Below are positions 1 to 11,800 of a stretch of DNA of 64,000 nt, piece after piece. The notes under the pieces were generated by a model. It saw only the letters and a program-made list of their open reading frames with translations, ran no database searches and was not told the origin of the DNA. Position numbers and translations under genes: made by a program. Source of the stretch: Paracentrotus lividus (taxonomy: Eukaryota; Echinodermata; Echinoidea; Camarodonta; Echinidae); contig CALNVZ010003434.1 in assembly GCA_940671915.1 (NCBI GenBank), positions 11,852,714 to 11,916,713 on the forward strand, in the 5' to 3' direction. Within the stretch, counting starts at the first letter, position 1; the number at the start of each line of letters is the position of its first letter.

Positions 1-436
1 ATTTGGCCATTACTACCATCTTTTCCTCCTTCAACTTCCTCACTTCTCTCACCAACTCATCCACCTGTATGCCACAGGCTGTGATCTTTTAATCGTTTTC
101 TATGGACTTCATACTGATCTCATCTAGCCTTTTCGCGATACACGTTTCGATTTGCTCTTCGAGACGAGAAAACCGCGACTCGAATTTCTCAAGAAAGAGT
201 GAAAACCATGCGGGAGGTCTATCAGGTGGTGGAGCGGATTGCTGGCCGATAGCATCGCCAGACGAAGCGGCCCGGGAATGAGTCTCATACACACTCACCT
301 TTTTCGGCGGAGCCTGTGATTTCTCAGGCGTTTGTAGATCTAACTGACGTTTGGCGGAAGACATATTTAGTCCAAAATGATCACGAAGGCTTGAAGAAAC
401 ATTGGATCTAGAATGAATAACACTTATACTTCTCAC
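1..436 (-). mobile_element. Non-LTR retrotransposon ORF1-like remnant
   Basis: A minus-strand reading frame of 115 codons begins at 436. It has a basic, proline-rich stretch (QAPPKK, APPPDRPPAW) followed by a charged coiled-coil-like region (FESRFSRLEEQIE), a layout typical of LINE ORF1 proteins. The frame meets a TAA just after SIEND, but the same frame then stays open to the window edge and keeps a heptad-like helix (VDELVREVRKLKEEK). I therefore read the TAA as a nonsense mutation in a decayed copy. The LINE clade cannot be told from this piece, and it could instead be an isolated coiled-coil gene fragment. Confidence 0.55.
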
Positions 437-622
437 TCCATCTTAATTTGGTGAAATTTTGTAGAGTTACACGACCAGTACCATGTCAGCAGCTCGATGA
501 GGTCGCTCTCCCTCCTTATTTTGAAACTTAATGTAGGCCTATATATGTTATTTTGTACTTTGTAGATTTAGTTGAAATCCTAGTTGTTTCTTTTTAGCAA
601 TCTTTTTATTTAAATTAAGTAG

Positions 623-807
623 GTATTACGAGTGCATGTGGTGCACGATGTGCCCTGATGGCGTGATCATGACTGATCGATGTCGACAATCACACGACAC
701 CCAGTGCGATGATGACTTCAAATGCAAGAACCCCGATCACGTCTTTGATGACCGGATCAAGGCTTGTACGCAACGGGAAGATGTAACACCTGCAATATCT
801 AATACAG
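623..807 (+). CDS. Copy A exon: cysteine-rich TNFR-like module
   Basis: Acceptor ...AAGTAG at 617-622 and donor CAG|GTAGGC at 807/808; phase 2 in, phase 1 out. Reads YYECMWCTMCPDGV, then RCRQSHDTQCDDDFKC and KNPDHVFDD. The paralogue reads YYICLPCSICPDGV, RCRQ-like and NPDHIFDH at the same places, so both splice borders are supported by comparison. Confidence 0.75.
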
Positions 808-1395
808 GTAGGCCTGAATAGAACACCACGGGGTCATTCACTAATATTTAAAATGAATCATAACTATGGACATATGAAACTGTACCACGTCTATTGATCC
901 TAAAATTGATTTTATCCTAGGACTGATTTGAGCTATTAGTGAATCACCCCTCCCCCTCCTGCATGTAGGTGTAATTAAAAGATAAACAAAATGTCTCCTT
1001 ATAGTTTTGTTCAACAGTCGGACTTTAGATTTTGCTAGTTTGACCTTCTTTAATTATTTGTTGCAATATGTATTTTTTTTAAATCAGAACTGAATGTTAA
1101 GTTAGTGAATTTATTGACATTAACAGTTAAATAGTATAATAAGGCCTTATTTTTGATATATTCAACATGCTTAATATCCGTGCTAAACATTAGACAGTAT
1201 TATAGAGTCTTATTAAATTGCCATCATACTTTGTATCTTTTATCTGAAAGTTTTCAAACATTATTTTATTTATAGATGCTGAATACATTGATCATAGCGC
1301 GGGAAATACAGACGCATCACATGGTACCAGTTTAATGGCGATACATCCAAACACAGAAGGTACCTTTTTTCAGCCTAGTATTCGATATTTTTTGT

Positions 1396-1426
<31 letters not shown>

Positions 1427-2669
1427 GTTTTTTTTCAAAAACAGCAAAGCAAACGGTGGATCAATAGGAAATAACACCCAGAAATTCAGTTTACATAATA
1501 CATACTAGTGAACTTGGCTCTTGTTGATCAAGAGTCTATTTGTTAAAACTTACTTTAAATACTAGTATTTTAAAGAAAATCTTAGTGTTTTCATCTCAAC
1601 ATAGTCGCTGTCCTTTCAGACAAGAGTCCCTCTTATTTATTTTATATTTTGGGTCAGTTACTTGTAAGTTCTAAAAATTAAATGCTCAATTTGTTACTTT
1701 CTCATCATGAAAACCAGATTAGAAAAAACATCCAATATTGGTTAATGTATGTCTCCCTATTCATGTTTTTCTATATCTTTCTCTTTTATCCTTACTCTCT
1801 ATCTCTTTCTTTTCCATTATGTTCGTTGTCTTTGTTTGATTATCTCTGAAATTCTGACTCCCCCTCTCTGTTTCAAATTATCTCCCCGGGGGGGGGGGGG
1901 GTCACTCAAAGAAAAAAGTGCTACCTATGCGTGTCCCCGCACCCTGAAAATGGACCCTAAACGTCTCATTGCTTGAAGTCAAATGTGCACCCCTTTTCGA
2001 CGTTGGACTGCAAAAACATACCCTAAATGGCGTAAACACCGTGAAATTTTGAACCCCAAACAGCCATTTCTGGTGAAAACACCCCCTAAATGGCGTATAC
2101 AATGTGAAAATTTTGGCCCCAAAACAGCAATTTCCGCTGAAAACACCCCTATTTTTATGAAAATGGCGATTGAAATTAAAAAACACCCCTATTTTAGGAA
2201 AAGCGTCGACGCCTTCGAAAGGCTGAAAACAGACCCTTTTCGACGCTTTTTGGGGACACGCATGCGTAGCACATCATGTGGTGAGTGACCCCCCCCCCCC
2301 CCCGGGAATATCTCTCATCAATGTTAACATCTCTTTCAGTATAAAATGTATTTTATGTACTGAAATGTATTGTTCTTTGTGACTTTCTTTGCCTATCAAA
2401 TAATAATAATAATATGATCTTCAATTAACAGGACTTCATTCTCCAAACAGCACCCAGTCTGACTGGTTCCACATCACCATAATAACAGTCATTGCAATTG
2501 GGATCTTGGTATAAGTGTAGAACTTGTTGGCTTCCTGGCTTATCTTGCGTGTAAGAAAACGAGATATAAGAGATCTATCACCAAGAATGCATCAAGCACA
2601 ATATATCTTGATTCGACGAGACCGACAAGTTGCTCTTGTATGGCGACAAATGGAGAAACGAGCGTATGA
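623..2669 (+). CDS. TNFR-like membrane protein, copy A (3' three exons; frame broken)
   Basis: Three exons (623-807, 1276-1359, 2432-2669) joined at phase 1 encode a cysteine-rich module, a linker, and a transmembrane segment with cytoplasmic tail. The cysteine pattern (C-x2-C-x2-C then C-x7-C) resembles a TNF-receptor CRD. Exon order, phases and sequence match the complete minus-strand paralogue at 8623-14227, which supports the model. The first exon (signal peptide) is not visible and would lie left of the window or is lost. Within the last exon the frame meets TAA inside the membrane helix, and the tail continues in another frame to TGA at 2667. Copy A is thus either a pseudogene or affected by a 1-nt assembly error. 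Ligand and pathway cannot be inferred. Confidence 0.7.
1276..1359 (+). CDS. Copy A exon: linker
   Basis: Acceptor TTTATAG ends at 1275 and donor GAAG|GTACCT follows 1359. It is 84 nt, phase 1 to 1, and reads DAEYIDHSAGNTDASHG onward. Low-complexity Ser/Thr/His-rich stalk. The paralogue has a 90-nt exon in the same position and phase but with little sequence likeness, as expected for a juxtamembrane stalk. Confidence 0.6.
1392..1432. repeat. (GTTTT)n microsatellite
   Basis: Run of GTTTT pentamers ending in T-rich sequence, within an intron of copy A. Confidence 0.8.
1884..2306. mobile_element. Poly-G-bounded inverted-repeat element
   Basis: The left end is CCCC, a G-run, then GTCACTCA; the right end is TGAGTGAC, a C-run, then GGG. 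The arms also share TGCTAC..ATGCGTGTCCCC (reverse complement at 2248-2270). The interior carries three imperfect copies of a unit including CCCCTAAATGGCGTA and AACCCCAAACAGC, each followed by an AAAACACCCC stretch. No coding capacity for a transposase. It sits in the last intron of copy A. Non-autonomous DNA element; superfamily unknown. Confidence 0.7.
2432..2669 (+). CDS. Copy A last exon: transmembrane segment and tail, frameshifted
   Basis: Acceptor AACAG ends at 2431. Reading LHSPNSTQSDWFHITIITV then IAIGILV stops at TAA 2512-2514. From 2517 another frame gives VELVGFLAYLACKKTRYKRS and continues to SCSCMATNGETSV at TGA 2667-2669. The paralogue reads straight through the equivalent point, so about 1 nt is missing (or 2 extra) near 2509-2516. 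The helix is followed by a basic stop-transfer (KKTRYKR) and the tail ends in T-S-V, a class I PDZ ligand pattern. Confidence 0.65.
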
Positions 2670-2834
2670 CAATTAAAGTTATGACAACGTGATTGGTATG
2701 CTGCTTAAAGGGATACGGTCGCGGTGGTTTCTACATAGAGAACGCTATTCACTTTCTGTTTGTTTAAATTTTCACAATACCGTCTAAATTTGCTATCCAA
2801 AGGCACCAAAATCAGCCTATTTCTCTAGCCTAGA

Positions 2835-2840
2835 AATAAA
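2835..2840 (+). promoter_or_regulatory. Candidate poly(A) signal, copy A
   Basis: AATAAA lies about 166 nt past the copy A stop codon and is the first clear hexamer downstream on this strand. Confidence 0.35.
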
Positions 2841-2936
2841 AACGTATTCCAGAACAAGGATATCTATATTCATGTGTCTCACGAGTGCAGATAAACCCAG
2901 CAGGTCGTTCTCTACGTTACAAACTCGTTGGTAAAT

Positions 2937-3040
2937 GTAGTCTCTGCCTTGACTGACTGAGAGCAGTTGAATATCAATTTGTCAATTTGTAGTCTCTGCC
3001 TTGACTGACTGAGAGCAGTTGAATATCAATTTGTGAATTT
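2937..3040. repeat. 52-bp tandem duplication
   Basis: GTAGTCTCTGCCTTGACTGA and the following bases to CAATTTGT occur twice in a row with a period of 52, nearly without change, so the duplication is recent. Confidence 0.85.
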
Positions 3041-3633
3041 GGAATGAATTTGATTTGTGTTTAGACCATAATTGAATAGAAAAAGTATGGTGGTGAAGTC
3101 GCTGCCGAAATAACAATAGATTTGCTGGTTCAAATCCAACATTGGAAATAGTTTTATTTGTTTTCATTAATAAATTATCTCTGGGAGTGAAGTAATGATT
3201 TTTTATACTGATGTATATATTAAACGAAATTTCCGCTTTGGAGCTTAATAACATTTATGTTAAGCTTTAAGTCAATGCAGTAATTACTAGGTGCTGTTGT
3301 ACAAATATGCAAGAAAGTAAGATTATATCTATATTACCGGTAAATGTGATGTTATGTGTGTTTATATTGTCTTTATACTAATACTAATATTTATCATAAC
3401 AGTAAGCCCATAAAACGGAAATGTAATATTTATGTACAAATGATGAGAACGCGTGATATAAACACTGCCCACACGGTAAATTAAAGTATGAGACAAAATT
3501 GACACAGTCATTATGTCAACAAGTAAATTATCTCCATCATTTACAATTAAGTTATTTAGGCTGTGTTTCAGCAAAGAATCAAAATCGATTTTAAGCATCC
3601 TAAGTCAAGACGGCCGCTCTTGCCTTGGGGAGG

Positions 3634-4198
3634 TATAGACAAATTGTTACACTTGTATTTGGCTCATTTCTGAAGAAATGAAAAGAAATAACCATCCAAA
3701 ACCATATATCAGTAGAGGTTATGGAGGAATCTTATGGACAAAAAAAAAAATCACCAAAAATGCCCAATTAGCATAATTATATAGCTCCATTTTTGGAACA
3801 GATGTTCTCTAAACATATGTCTGGGGAATGTATGGATTGGAATTTCGAAAAAAAAAAAAGTTTAATGATTTTTTTCTTTTGTATTTTATTGTTTTTTTTA
3901 GCTAATTATATATTCATGACATTATTACCAGAAAACTAAAACTCAATTTAAAATTCTAATCCATGCATTTCCCAGAGACAAATATCACCAATAACCATGC
4001 AAAGTCTGAACAGCAACAGACATTCAATTCTTGAGATATTTTGTTTTGCAAAAAAGGGCTAAATAGGCATTTTGGGGATTTTTTTTTTCGTCCATAAGAT
4101 TCCTTGATATATAACCTCTCTACTGATATGGTTTTGGACGTTATTTCTTCTGATTTCTTCAGAAATGAGCCAAATAGAAGTGTAACAATTTGCCTATA
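3634..4198. mobile_element. Fold-back element, family F copy 1
   Basis: Left end TATAGACAAATTGTTACACTT; right end is its near reverse complement (CAATTTGCCTATA). The arms stay related for over 200 bp (TTTGGCTCATTTCTGAAGAA on one side, its complement on the other) and meet near 3880. Flanking TA suits a TA target duplication. A second, shorter copy lies near 36818. No ORF. Confidence 0.75.
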
Positions 4199-4989
4199 AG
4201 ATGGAGAAGCTAGGATAGACAAGCTAATTTCCAGGGATAAGACGCATCCAATACAACCATGGACCTAAATATATCTCCTATTTTGTCCATGGTACAATGA
4301 TACAGAGATGCAGAATCGTTTCACGAGAAGGGGGCAATGTACCTAGCTAGGCTTAATAATCATGATGAATTGAATTAAAGATAATCTTCAGTCGTACTAA
4401 TGATGAAAGAACAATTCTTGTTCATACCAAAATTTCAAGCATAGAGAACGATATTAAAGACCAAAGGCATATACAAAAAAAATTGCGTATTTTTGAGAAA
4501 AGAGCAAAATAACCATCAATAATTCTTATCTCTCCCTCAGTCTCCTTCGCTTTTTTACCTTTGCCCCGTTTTCCCTCTCCCTTCCGCTCCTCCCTTTCTC
4601 TTGACTACCTCTTTTCCTTCTCTCTTCCTCTTCTCTCTCTCTCTCTGTCTTCTCTTTTAGCTTCTTTACTTACTTATTCTGTCTTTAATATTCCTTCTTC
4701 ATTATGTTTTTTTTTTGGAAGTGGACCGTAATGTCTATCGTGTTTGAAGGTAGATGCTTGCATGGTGGATTCGAATACGATGATGAGGTTTACGGTTCAC
4801 CATGTGGTTAGTCCTAAAAAAAAGGTAGTAGAAGAGGAAATGAAGAGTTACAGAAAGTAGAAAATTGATAGGCGAGATAGAGAGTAGAGAGTAGAATTAG
4901 AGGTAATCTTTCGTGATTTAGTCCTGAAAAGGACTGTAAACCAGTTGAGAAGACGAGATGCGAGGAAGGCTTGAGTAGTAGTAGAGAGT

Positions 4990-5272
4990 GCTCGACGTTT
5001 CGGACAGGTTGACTGTCCGTCTCCGAAATTCAGGAGACGTCTCCGAGACGGATTTGGGACTACTTCAGATATTTTTTTTTTCAACAATTGTCGCGGAGAC
5101 GTCTCGGAGACGTCTCAGAGACGACTCCTGATTTTCAGAGACGAATTTGGGACTACTTCAGACTTTTTTCATAAATTGTCGCGGAGACGTCTGTAATACT
5201 TTTTATCCGTCGCGGAGACGGATTTTTATTCTGTTGCGGAGACGTCTCCGCGAAGTGAGATAGCACCCTTTA
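4990..5272. repeat. GAGACGTCTC palindrome cluster 1
   Basis: Many overlapping copies of the palindromic core GAGACGTCTC, separated by CGCGGAGACG and TCCGTCGCGG pieces, ending in GTGAGATAGCACCCTT. The same terminal sequence and core recur at 11355-11830, so this is a dispersed element family. Confidence 0.7.
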
Positions 5273-6782
5273 TAATTGTCATTTGCTTTCCTTACTTCTC
5301 TCATCCCCCCCTCCCCCCCCCCCCGTATTTTCTTTCTCACTATCTAATTATTTCAATGTCCCTTTATTATTGTCTAGTCCAGTCAGATTCTCGGCTCGAT
5401 CTGTATTTATTTTATATTTCTTTCTCTCTATCTCTCCCTCTTTCTCTCTCTCTCTTCCTTTCTCTTTGTCACATCATATAATAGTTCTGTCTCCCCCTCA
5501 ATCCCATCATAATTGTGATTATACATCCGGGAAAACGCTGCACTGAAATCATTTTTTTTTTTTTTACTTGACATCTACCGGCATTACAATCTCGTTCTGT
5601 TGTAGCTTCGACTAAGACTATAACGATCACTCGTTTGAAGATAAAATGAGAATGACTTGAATAAAATATGTATTTATTCGAGTTACAAAGTGGTACAGAA
5701 TAGTAATTGAAAACATTGATACAGGGACGTCAGAAATTGAGGTGTCAACAAAAAGACCGGTTCTATGATTATACACAAAAACTGTGAACAAAGAATGGAC
5801 ACGAAATCAATATTTGGAATCCAGTGAGCCAAAATTAGCTGTTGCTAAATCGGACGAACAATTAATGTACAGTATATTTAATGCAACTAAATTCCAATTA
5901 TACAATGTAGTTCATTATTTAACGAGTTTGTTTTGAATAACCCGACACTATGTACAATTCAAAGGTCCGTGAAAATATCATAAAACCGGTCTAATTGCTT
6001 ACAAGATATTGAAAGAATTTACTTCCTTTACTTTCGTATAGTAATATTACTGAAATTTGCCGATTATTTCAAATGTCCATCTCGACAATAATGAATGGGA
6101 AGTTTCCCACCACAATCGACGCCCCTGTTATGTATTGATATATGTGTTATTATCAATTCATAAAAAATGTGCTGTATGTCACAAATGAATAGCACAAAAT
6201 GAAAGTTACAATGAGTGACTCTTAAAATTTTGCTATAATTCATGAAAGACATATTTCATCATATTCATGGAAAAAGAGGAACGTTCTACGGTGGTAGGCC
6301 TATGAAGAAAATGAAAGCAATACATATTTACTGATACTGTTGCTCTTATTGCAGAAGTATAATTGGCAAAATAAGTACACAAATATTTACAAACAGCAGA
6401 TCAGTTTTAAAATATACTCATTCCATTTCAAAGTTTGAACAGAGTATATATCACAGGTTTTTTTTACACGATTTCTTAATACATTAACATAACAAAGCAT
6501 ATAGTACTGGCATAATATCATAATTTCCGATATATTTGGCAAAATATATAAATGGTACAAATAAATCACACAATTAACAGTGCAAGTGTTTTTTATAATT
6601 ATTATTAAATAATCATCATAGATCGGCATTGTAACATTACTTTTTAAAAAAAGTCCCAGACCGGACCGAGAAATGACAACCAAAATTACATATAAAACGA
6701 AAGCTAATATTTCTTCCTCATACAACAATTCCCAATTTAAGCATTTTTATCTTCCATTTAGAAAGTATTTCATTAAAAAGCT

Positions 6783-7277
6783 GATTGAAAGCTAAGTAGG
6801 CGTATAACATAAATACCCCCAAAATAAATTAAATTTTCATAACAGTATTCATAAAAAGGTGATCGAACCTCAACCAGGCCATCCCTCCCAAGTACTCGTA
6901 AAAGTACCCCTATTATATAATACGGCTGATGACGTCAAAGAAGTTTAAGGGAATGCTGCTGCCAGGAATGATAGGGTTTCGGCTTTAGAAAACACGTTTG
7001 TATTGCTATGTCAGAACAATAGACCCCATGTGTGCTAGAATTCTATTGTTCTGACATAGCAATACAAACGTGTTTTCTAAAGGCGAAACCCAATCATGCC
7101 TGGCAGTAGCGTTTCCTTAAACTTCTTTGACGTCATCAGCCGCATTATAGGGGTACTTTTACGAGTACTTGGGAGGGATGGCCTAGTTGAGGTTTGATCA
7201 TCTTTTTATGAATACTGTTATGAAAATTTAATTTATTTTGGGGGTATTTATGTTATACGCCTACTTAGCTTTCAATC
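6783..7277. mobile_element. Long near-perfect palindrome (arms ~240 bp, spacer ~18 bp)
   Basis: Left arm runs GATTGAAAGCTAAGTAGGCG to GTCAGAACAATAGA (7023). The right arm runs TCTATTGTTCTGAC (from 7042) back to CGCCTACTTAGCTTTCAATC. The arms differ at only scattered positions. The spacer is CCCCATGTGTGCTAGAAT. No ORF. Probably a fold-back/MITE-type element; it would extrude as a cruciform or be transcribed as a long hairpin. Confidence 0.85.
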
Positions 7278-7659
7278 GATGTAAGGTTGTATTTACTCCG
7301 TCAACGGTCTTTAAAAGCGATTTATGAAAACTAACATTTGGCAGTATATATGCTTGCATAATACGACGAGTGTGGTAAAATGAAATTTGTGGAAAAAAAG
7401 TTTTTTTTTAAAGGTGTTGCTTCGAATGCCCCATAGTCATGATCAGATGGTCTTCCAAAATCAGAATGGTCAGAATGTTATAGTTCAATGTTATTCGCCA
7501 CAATTTATTTTAGAAATATAAGAAATTAAGTCATTACAGAGGTATATGCAAAGACAAAACAAAAAAAAAATAGACAAATAAATATAAAAACTGTGGGAAG
7601 CCTAAGAATGCATATAGCCTAGGCCATTGATTTTTGGAAGTAGAGCCCATTACAACAGT

Positions 7660-8425
7660 AAGAGTTTTCAAAAGACTGGGGGCCATCATGGCCCCCCCCC
7701 CTCGACATTTTCCGCGACCATTCCGCCGCGCGAAATTTTTTGATCGCGCCGCTAGCTGACTTCATACTTTCAAGTCTCGCGCATCTTTTGAAACCATTTT
7801 CGCGCAAATCGGTCATACAGTTACGACGCTGCACGATTTTCAAAAATATCCGTCGGACCGAAAACGGCTCAAAAACGTGATTTTGTGTACAAAGTCAATG
7901 CAAATGAAGTTTTCTCACCTTATTCATAAAGGTATGATTATTTTCACTTTCATTGGTTGAAATCAATTTACTTTAGCATTTTTATGCTTCAAAATGGTTC
8001 TTCAATAAATTTTGCGAAAAAAAAAACAAAGAAAAACAAAAGGTCGAAAAAACACAGAAATACATAAGAAATTCATAAAACAATAAAATACATAAGAAAT
8101 TAATTTTGATACTAGAATTTTTTCCTAGTACAATCGTTAGGAATGCTATAAGGAATAATAATACACAACATTAGCATTCTAGGAGCTCTATTTTTTCAAT
8201 TAGAGCAAAAAGTATGATTTCATGCATAAATTAGCATCATTAATTCATATAAAATAAATCGATATTATTTCGTAAAAATCAACAACGCAGTCTTGTAGAT
8301 TACATGACACACTACCATCGTGCACGTTTTCGGCGCAGTCCCGCGATCGGCGGCAGAGATCCTAGGGGGTCATGATGCCCCCCCCCCCTCAGTCTTGATA
8401 GCTACCAAAACACCCCAGTCTTATG
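7660..8425. mobile_element. Family M element, copy 1
   Basis: Ends carry GACTGGGGGCCATCATGG.. and the inverted ..CATGATGCCCCC..CAGTC, with CCCAGTCTTATGAGGG just outside. Inside are GC-rich pieces (CGCGCGAAATTTTTTGATCG, TTTCAAGTCTCGCGCATC) beside AT-rich DNA with AAATACATAAGAAATT. The same landmarks recur in opposite orientation at 25409-26180, at 63839-64000, and in decayed form near 32265-32380. No transposase. Confidence 0.7.
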
Positions 8426-8622
8426 AGGGTTAAAACTATAGTAGCAACTGAAAATTTCTCTATGTGATTATTGAAAGTATTTTGTGACGACCAGGATAAT
8501 AATATATATGTGAACAAGAAATATTTTCCAACTATGAAGCATATTAATCGAAATTATTATTTTAGAAATGTAAACCCTTCCTTATAAATAAAAATAAATA
8601 AATAAACAAATTATGAATACAG

Positions 8623-8834
8623 TCATACCGGTGTCTCCTGCATACATGTACAGCCTGTCTGTGTGGTTGCCTGTGAGAGGTTACTGGGAATACGGGTCAT
8701 GGTTCGATGCCTCTTTCGTTTCCGACGAAAGACATACATGAATATTACGATGTTAACGGGAACGATCATGAGTGCAATGACAAGGATGATGATGACGACA
8801 TGTTTGTGCCAAGGATCTTCATCAGTGAGTTTAC
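8623..8834 (-). CDS. Copy B exon 4: transmembrane segment and cytoplasmic tail
   Basis: Acceptor CTCTCAG|GTAAAC. Reads GKLTDEDPWHKH, then the helix VVIIILVIALMIVPVNIVIF, basic RRKRKRHR, and a tail ending QETPV-stop. Aligns with copy A exon 4 at W-H before the helix, the basic stretch, and the C-x-C-M near the C-terminus. Confidence 0.8.
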
Positions 8835-11800
8835 CTGAGAGAGTGTGCGGAGTTCAAAGTTCATATATTTACAATAACTATTATAAATTTAATCTTCAAG
8901 TTATGATGCACATAAGGCCTGTATAAAAAGACAATTAAGAAATATAATGTGAGCATATATAGTGGAGCTGTAAAGCATATAGAGTAATCATGCATGTCGC
9001 TAAAGAGCCTAATATTCCAAAATGTTATTATGTAATCTAGTATTGTTCTCACCAGTCGCTGCACCAGTATTTGACATGGGGATGACGCCTTTGGTAGGAC
9101 CCACTACTGTTGCTTTTTCCCAGACGATCATCATCGTAGGGCCTATAAAAAATGACAATAAATTTACTAGTTAACAAATTAGTCTTTAGTTAAGTTAAGT
9201 TATACCCGGGGTGACCGACAGGGAAATAACAAAACAAAAAGGGGCACCAAAACAGGGGTACAAAAAACGTAACAATATTTTTCATGTTTGTCAGAAAGTA
9301 TTACCTGGAAAAAAGGGGTCGAGAAAGGATTCGGATTGATAAACCCGACAGTTTGGGATTATATATTACTTGAAAATATCTTTTAAAAACGACAGTGCAA
9401 CGTGTCACTCTAATCATGCTAATGTAGGAACGACCGTAGATGACTAGGCCTACAGTGTGCCAGTTGGGTTGAAATGTTTAATAAGTTCATGCGTTTTAAA
9501 ACAAGAAAAATGCACAAAATTATGGTTGATTTCAGACACTTCACAATGGCGTATCCATTATTTTCTGCGCGGGAGGCGGGTATCAATGTTTCCCCAAATT
9601 TCAAACCACTGAAAATTAACAATTTTCATAGTCGTTCTGCGAAACTGCAATTTCGTAACAATGAGGATGTCACGGCCTTGCAAATAATAATGGTTAAATG
9701 GATGGGGTGGGGTATGTCGGTCCTGGAGGTGTCATATAATTAATAACATGAATAGACTAACTTACAACGGACAAATACTTGCCTTCCTTCTTTTCCTCGT
9801 GCTCGGGAAGCTGCTCTCTCGAATCAGGGATGCATGCCTTCTTACCATGATCAAAAATATGATCTGGATTGCTGCATTGGTTCAAATCACATGATGTGTC
9901 CTGGCTCTGTCTGCACTTCCCAGTCATAAGCACACCATCGGGACAAATGGAGCAGGGTAGGCAGATGTAGTAGCTGTATGAACATGAAGTCATCATGAAA
10001 TTCAAGTTTAACGTCATTTAATTAAGAATTCACCTCCAAAGGGAATCAAATGCACTTTTGATGAAAATTGAGTAATCGACTGTTATCATGGTTATTGAGG
10101 TTGGGAGGCGCTATATACCTGTCTTTGAAAAAAAATATTGATCTAAATTTTTACAAAAATTAAAACAAAATGCACATAAAATCGGCTAACCTCTCATACA
10201 ACACCTCTCTAATAATAACATAGGCCTACGTCATTATTTCAAGGCCCACTGACTTATACCTAAAATACTTATACATGTTTGTATTCTCTCGACCTTATAA
10301 CGCCAGTGAAAACCAAAAGACTGAAGGGGAAAAAAACTTTGTATTTTAAAGTAAAAAAAAGATAAAAATGTGAAAATCTGATTGGTAAAGAGACATTTTA
10401 GGCGTAAGTTATAAAGCATCATTTCCTTTGTACTTGTATGAATCATTATTCAAGTTTGCCTATTACTATTATAAGCGATTTATAGTCCTTCAATATCCAA
10501 TGCCATCTATGCCATGGAGGCGATAGATCACGTGTCGTGTTGCGCTCTGTCTCGCAGTCAAAACAATTGAGTCGCGTGCAAATATATAGTACTCGAAAAA
10601 GCACAGTTTCGTAAATAGTAGGGGAGACCGGGGACAAATGTAACACGGGGCAATTGTAACAGAGGCTCCCATTCCTAGCAGAAACACGCTATAAACTTAA
10701 AATTTGCTAAGAGAACATGCCGCATTTAATCGCTCCACATGCTGTATGAGTGTTAGCAGATTTAACGGTTCGTGGAACTTTCTACAGTGGAAAAACCGTT
10801 TTTTGAGCATAAAAAGTAATATTTCACATTACCATTGTTTTCTTCTGGACAAATATGTGGATGAGCTACGGCTGTCATTTTTGTATATTTAGAAATTATG
10901 TTCTTAGGCCATATTTTGCTAAAGTTTCAACGACGAATACCGAAGCTAAGATAGAAAAAAATCTCTCCAAATATGGTCACCTCTGCCAGGGCAATTGTAA
11001 CAAGCTGTTACAATTGCCCCTGTTTCTGTTAAAGTAACTCCCGTAGGAACTCGGTAAAGCAGATTTCCGCTGGATCAACACCAAGCTATTAAATAACCAA
11101 TCAGGGCCGCGGAGCGTTTTTGGAAGTGGAGGGGCTGAGCGGCAAGTGGAGGGAGTGGGGGGAGGGGGGGGGCTGAACAGACTAAAAATCGCATATGTAT
11201 GGTCATTTTTCCGTTTTTGTACACGTTCGCTGACGAAGCCCTCCAGGCTCCGTGGCCCTGCAAATTACATAAAAAACATTACAATTGTCCCGGAATTTGT
11301 TGCTTCCTGTAAACATAATGAAAACAATCAGAAACCTCTGACCATGGAGCTAGTATTAGAGACGTCTCCAAGACGTCTCCGCGACAATTTATAAAAAAAA
11401 AGATCCGTCTCCGAAATTCAGGAGACGTCTCGGAGACGTCTCTAATACATATATATCCGTCGGGAGACAAGATTCCTATTCTGTCGCGGAGACGTCTCCG
11501 CAAAGTGAGATAGCACCCTTAGCTCAAGCATCATAACTTTGAATGTATTTTCAATTATAATGCTTTACAAAAACAAAAGGTAACAACATCTATAACCTCC
11601 GACATGAAAATTAGGGTGGTATCTCACTTCGCGAGACGTCTCCACGACAGAATAGAAATTTCGTCTCCGCGATGGATAAATAATATTAGAAACGTATCCG
11701 AGACGTCTCGGAGACGTCTCCTAAATCTCGGAGACGGATTTTTTTTTTCATAAATTGTGGCGGAGACGCTCGGAGATGTCTCCGCGATATTGGAGACGTT

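Larger units (their letters stand above)
2670..8622. other. Intergenic region between the convergent TNFR-like genes
   Basis: No supportable exon seen. It holds the 52-bp duplication, fold-back element F, the GAGACGTCTC cluster, a C/T-rich stretch at 4530-4690 and 5283-5480, the large palindrome at 6783-7277 and a family M element at 7660-8425. The remainder is AT-rich DNA with only short chance frames. Confidence 0.6.
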
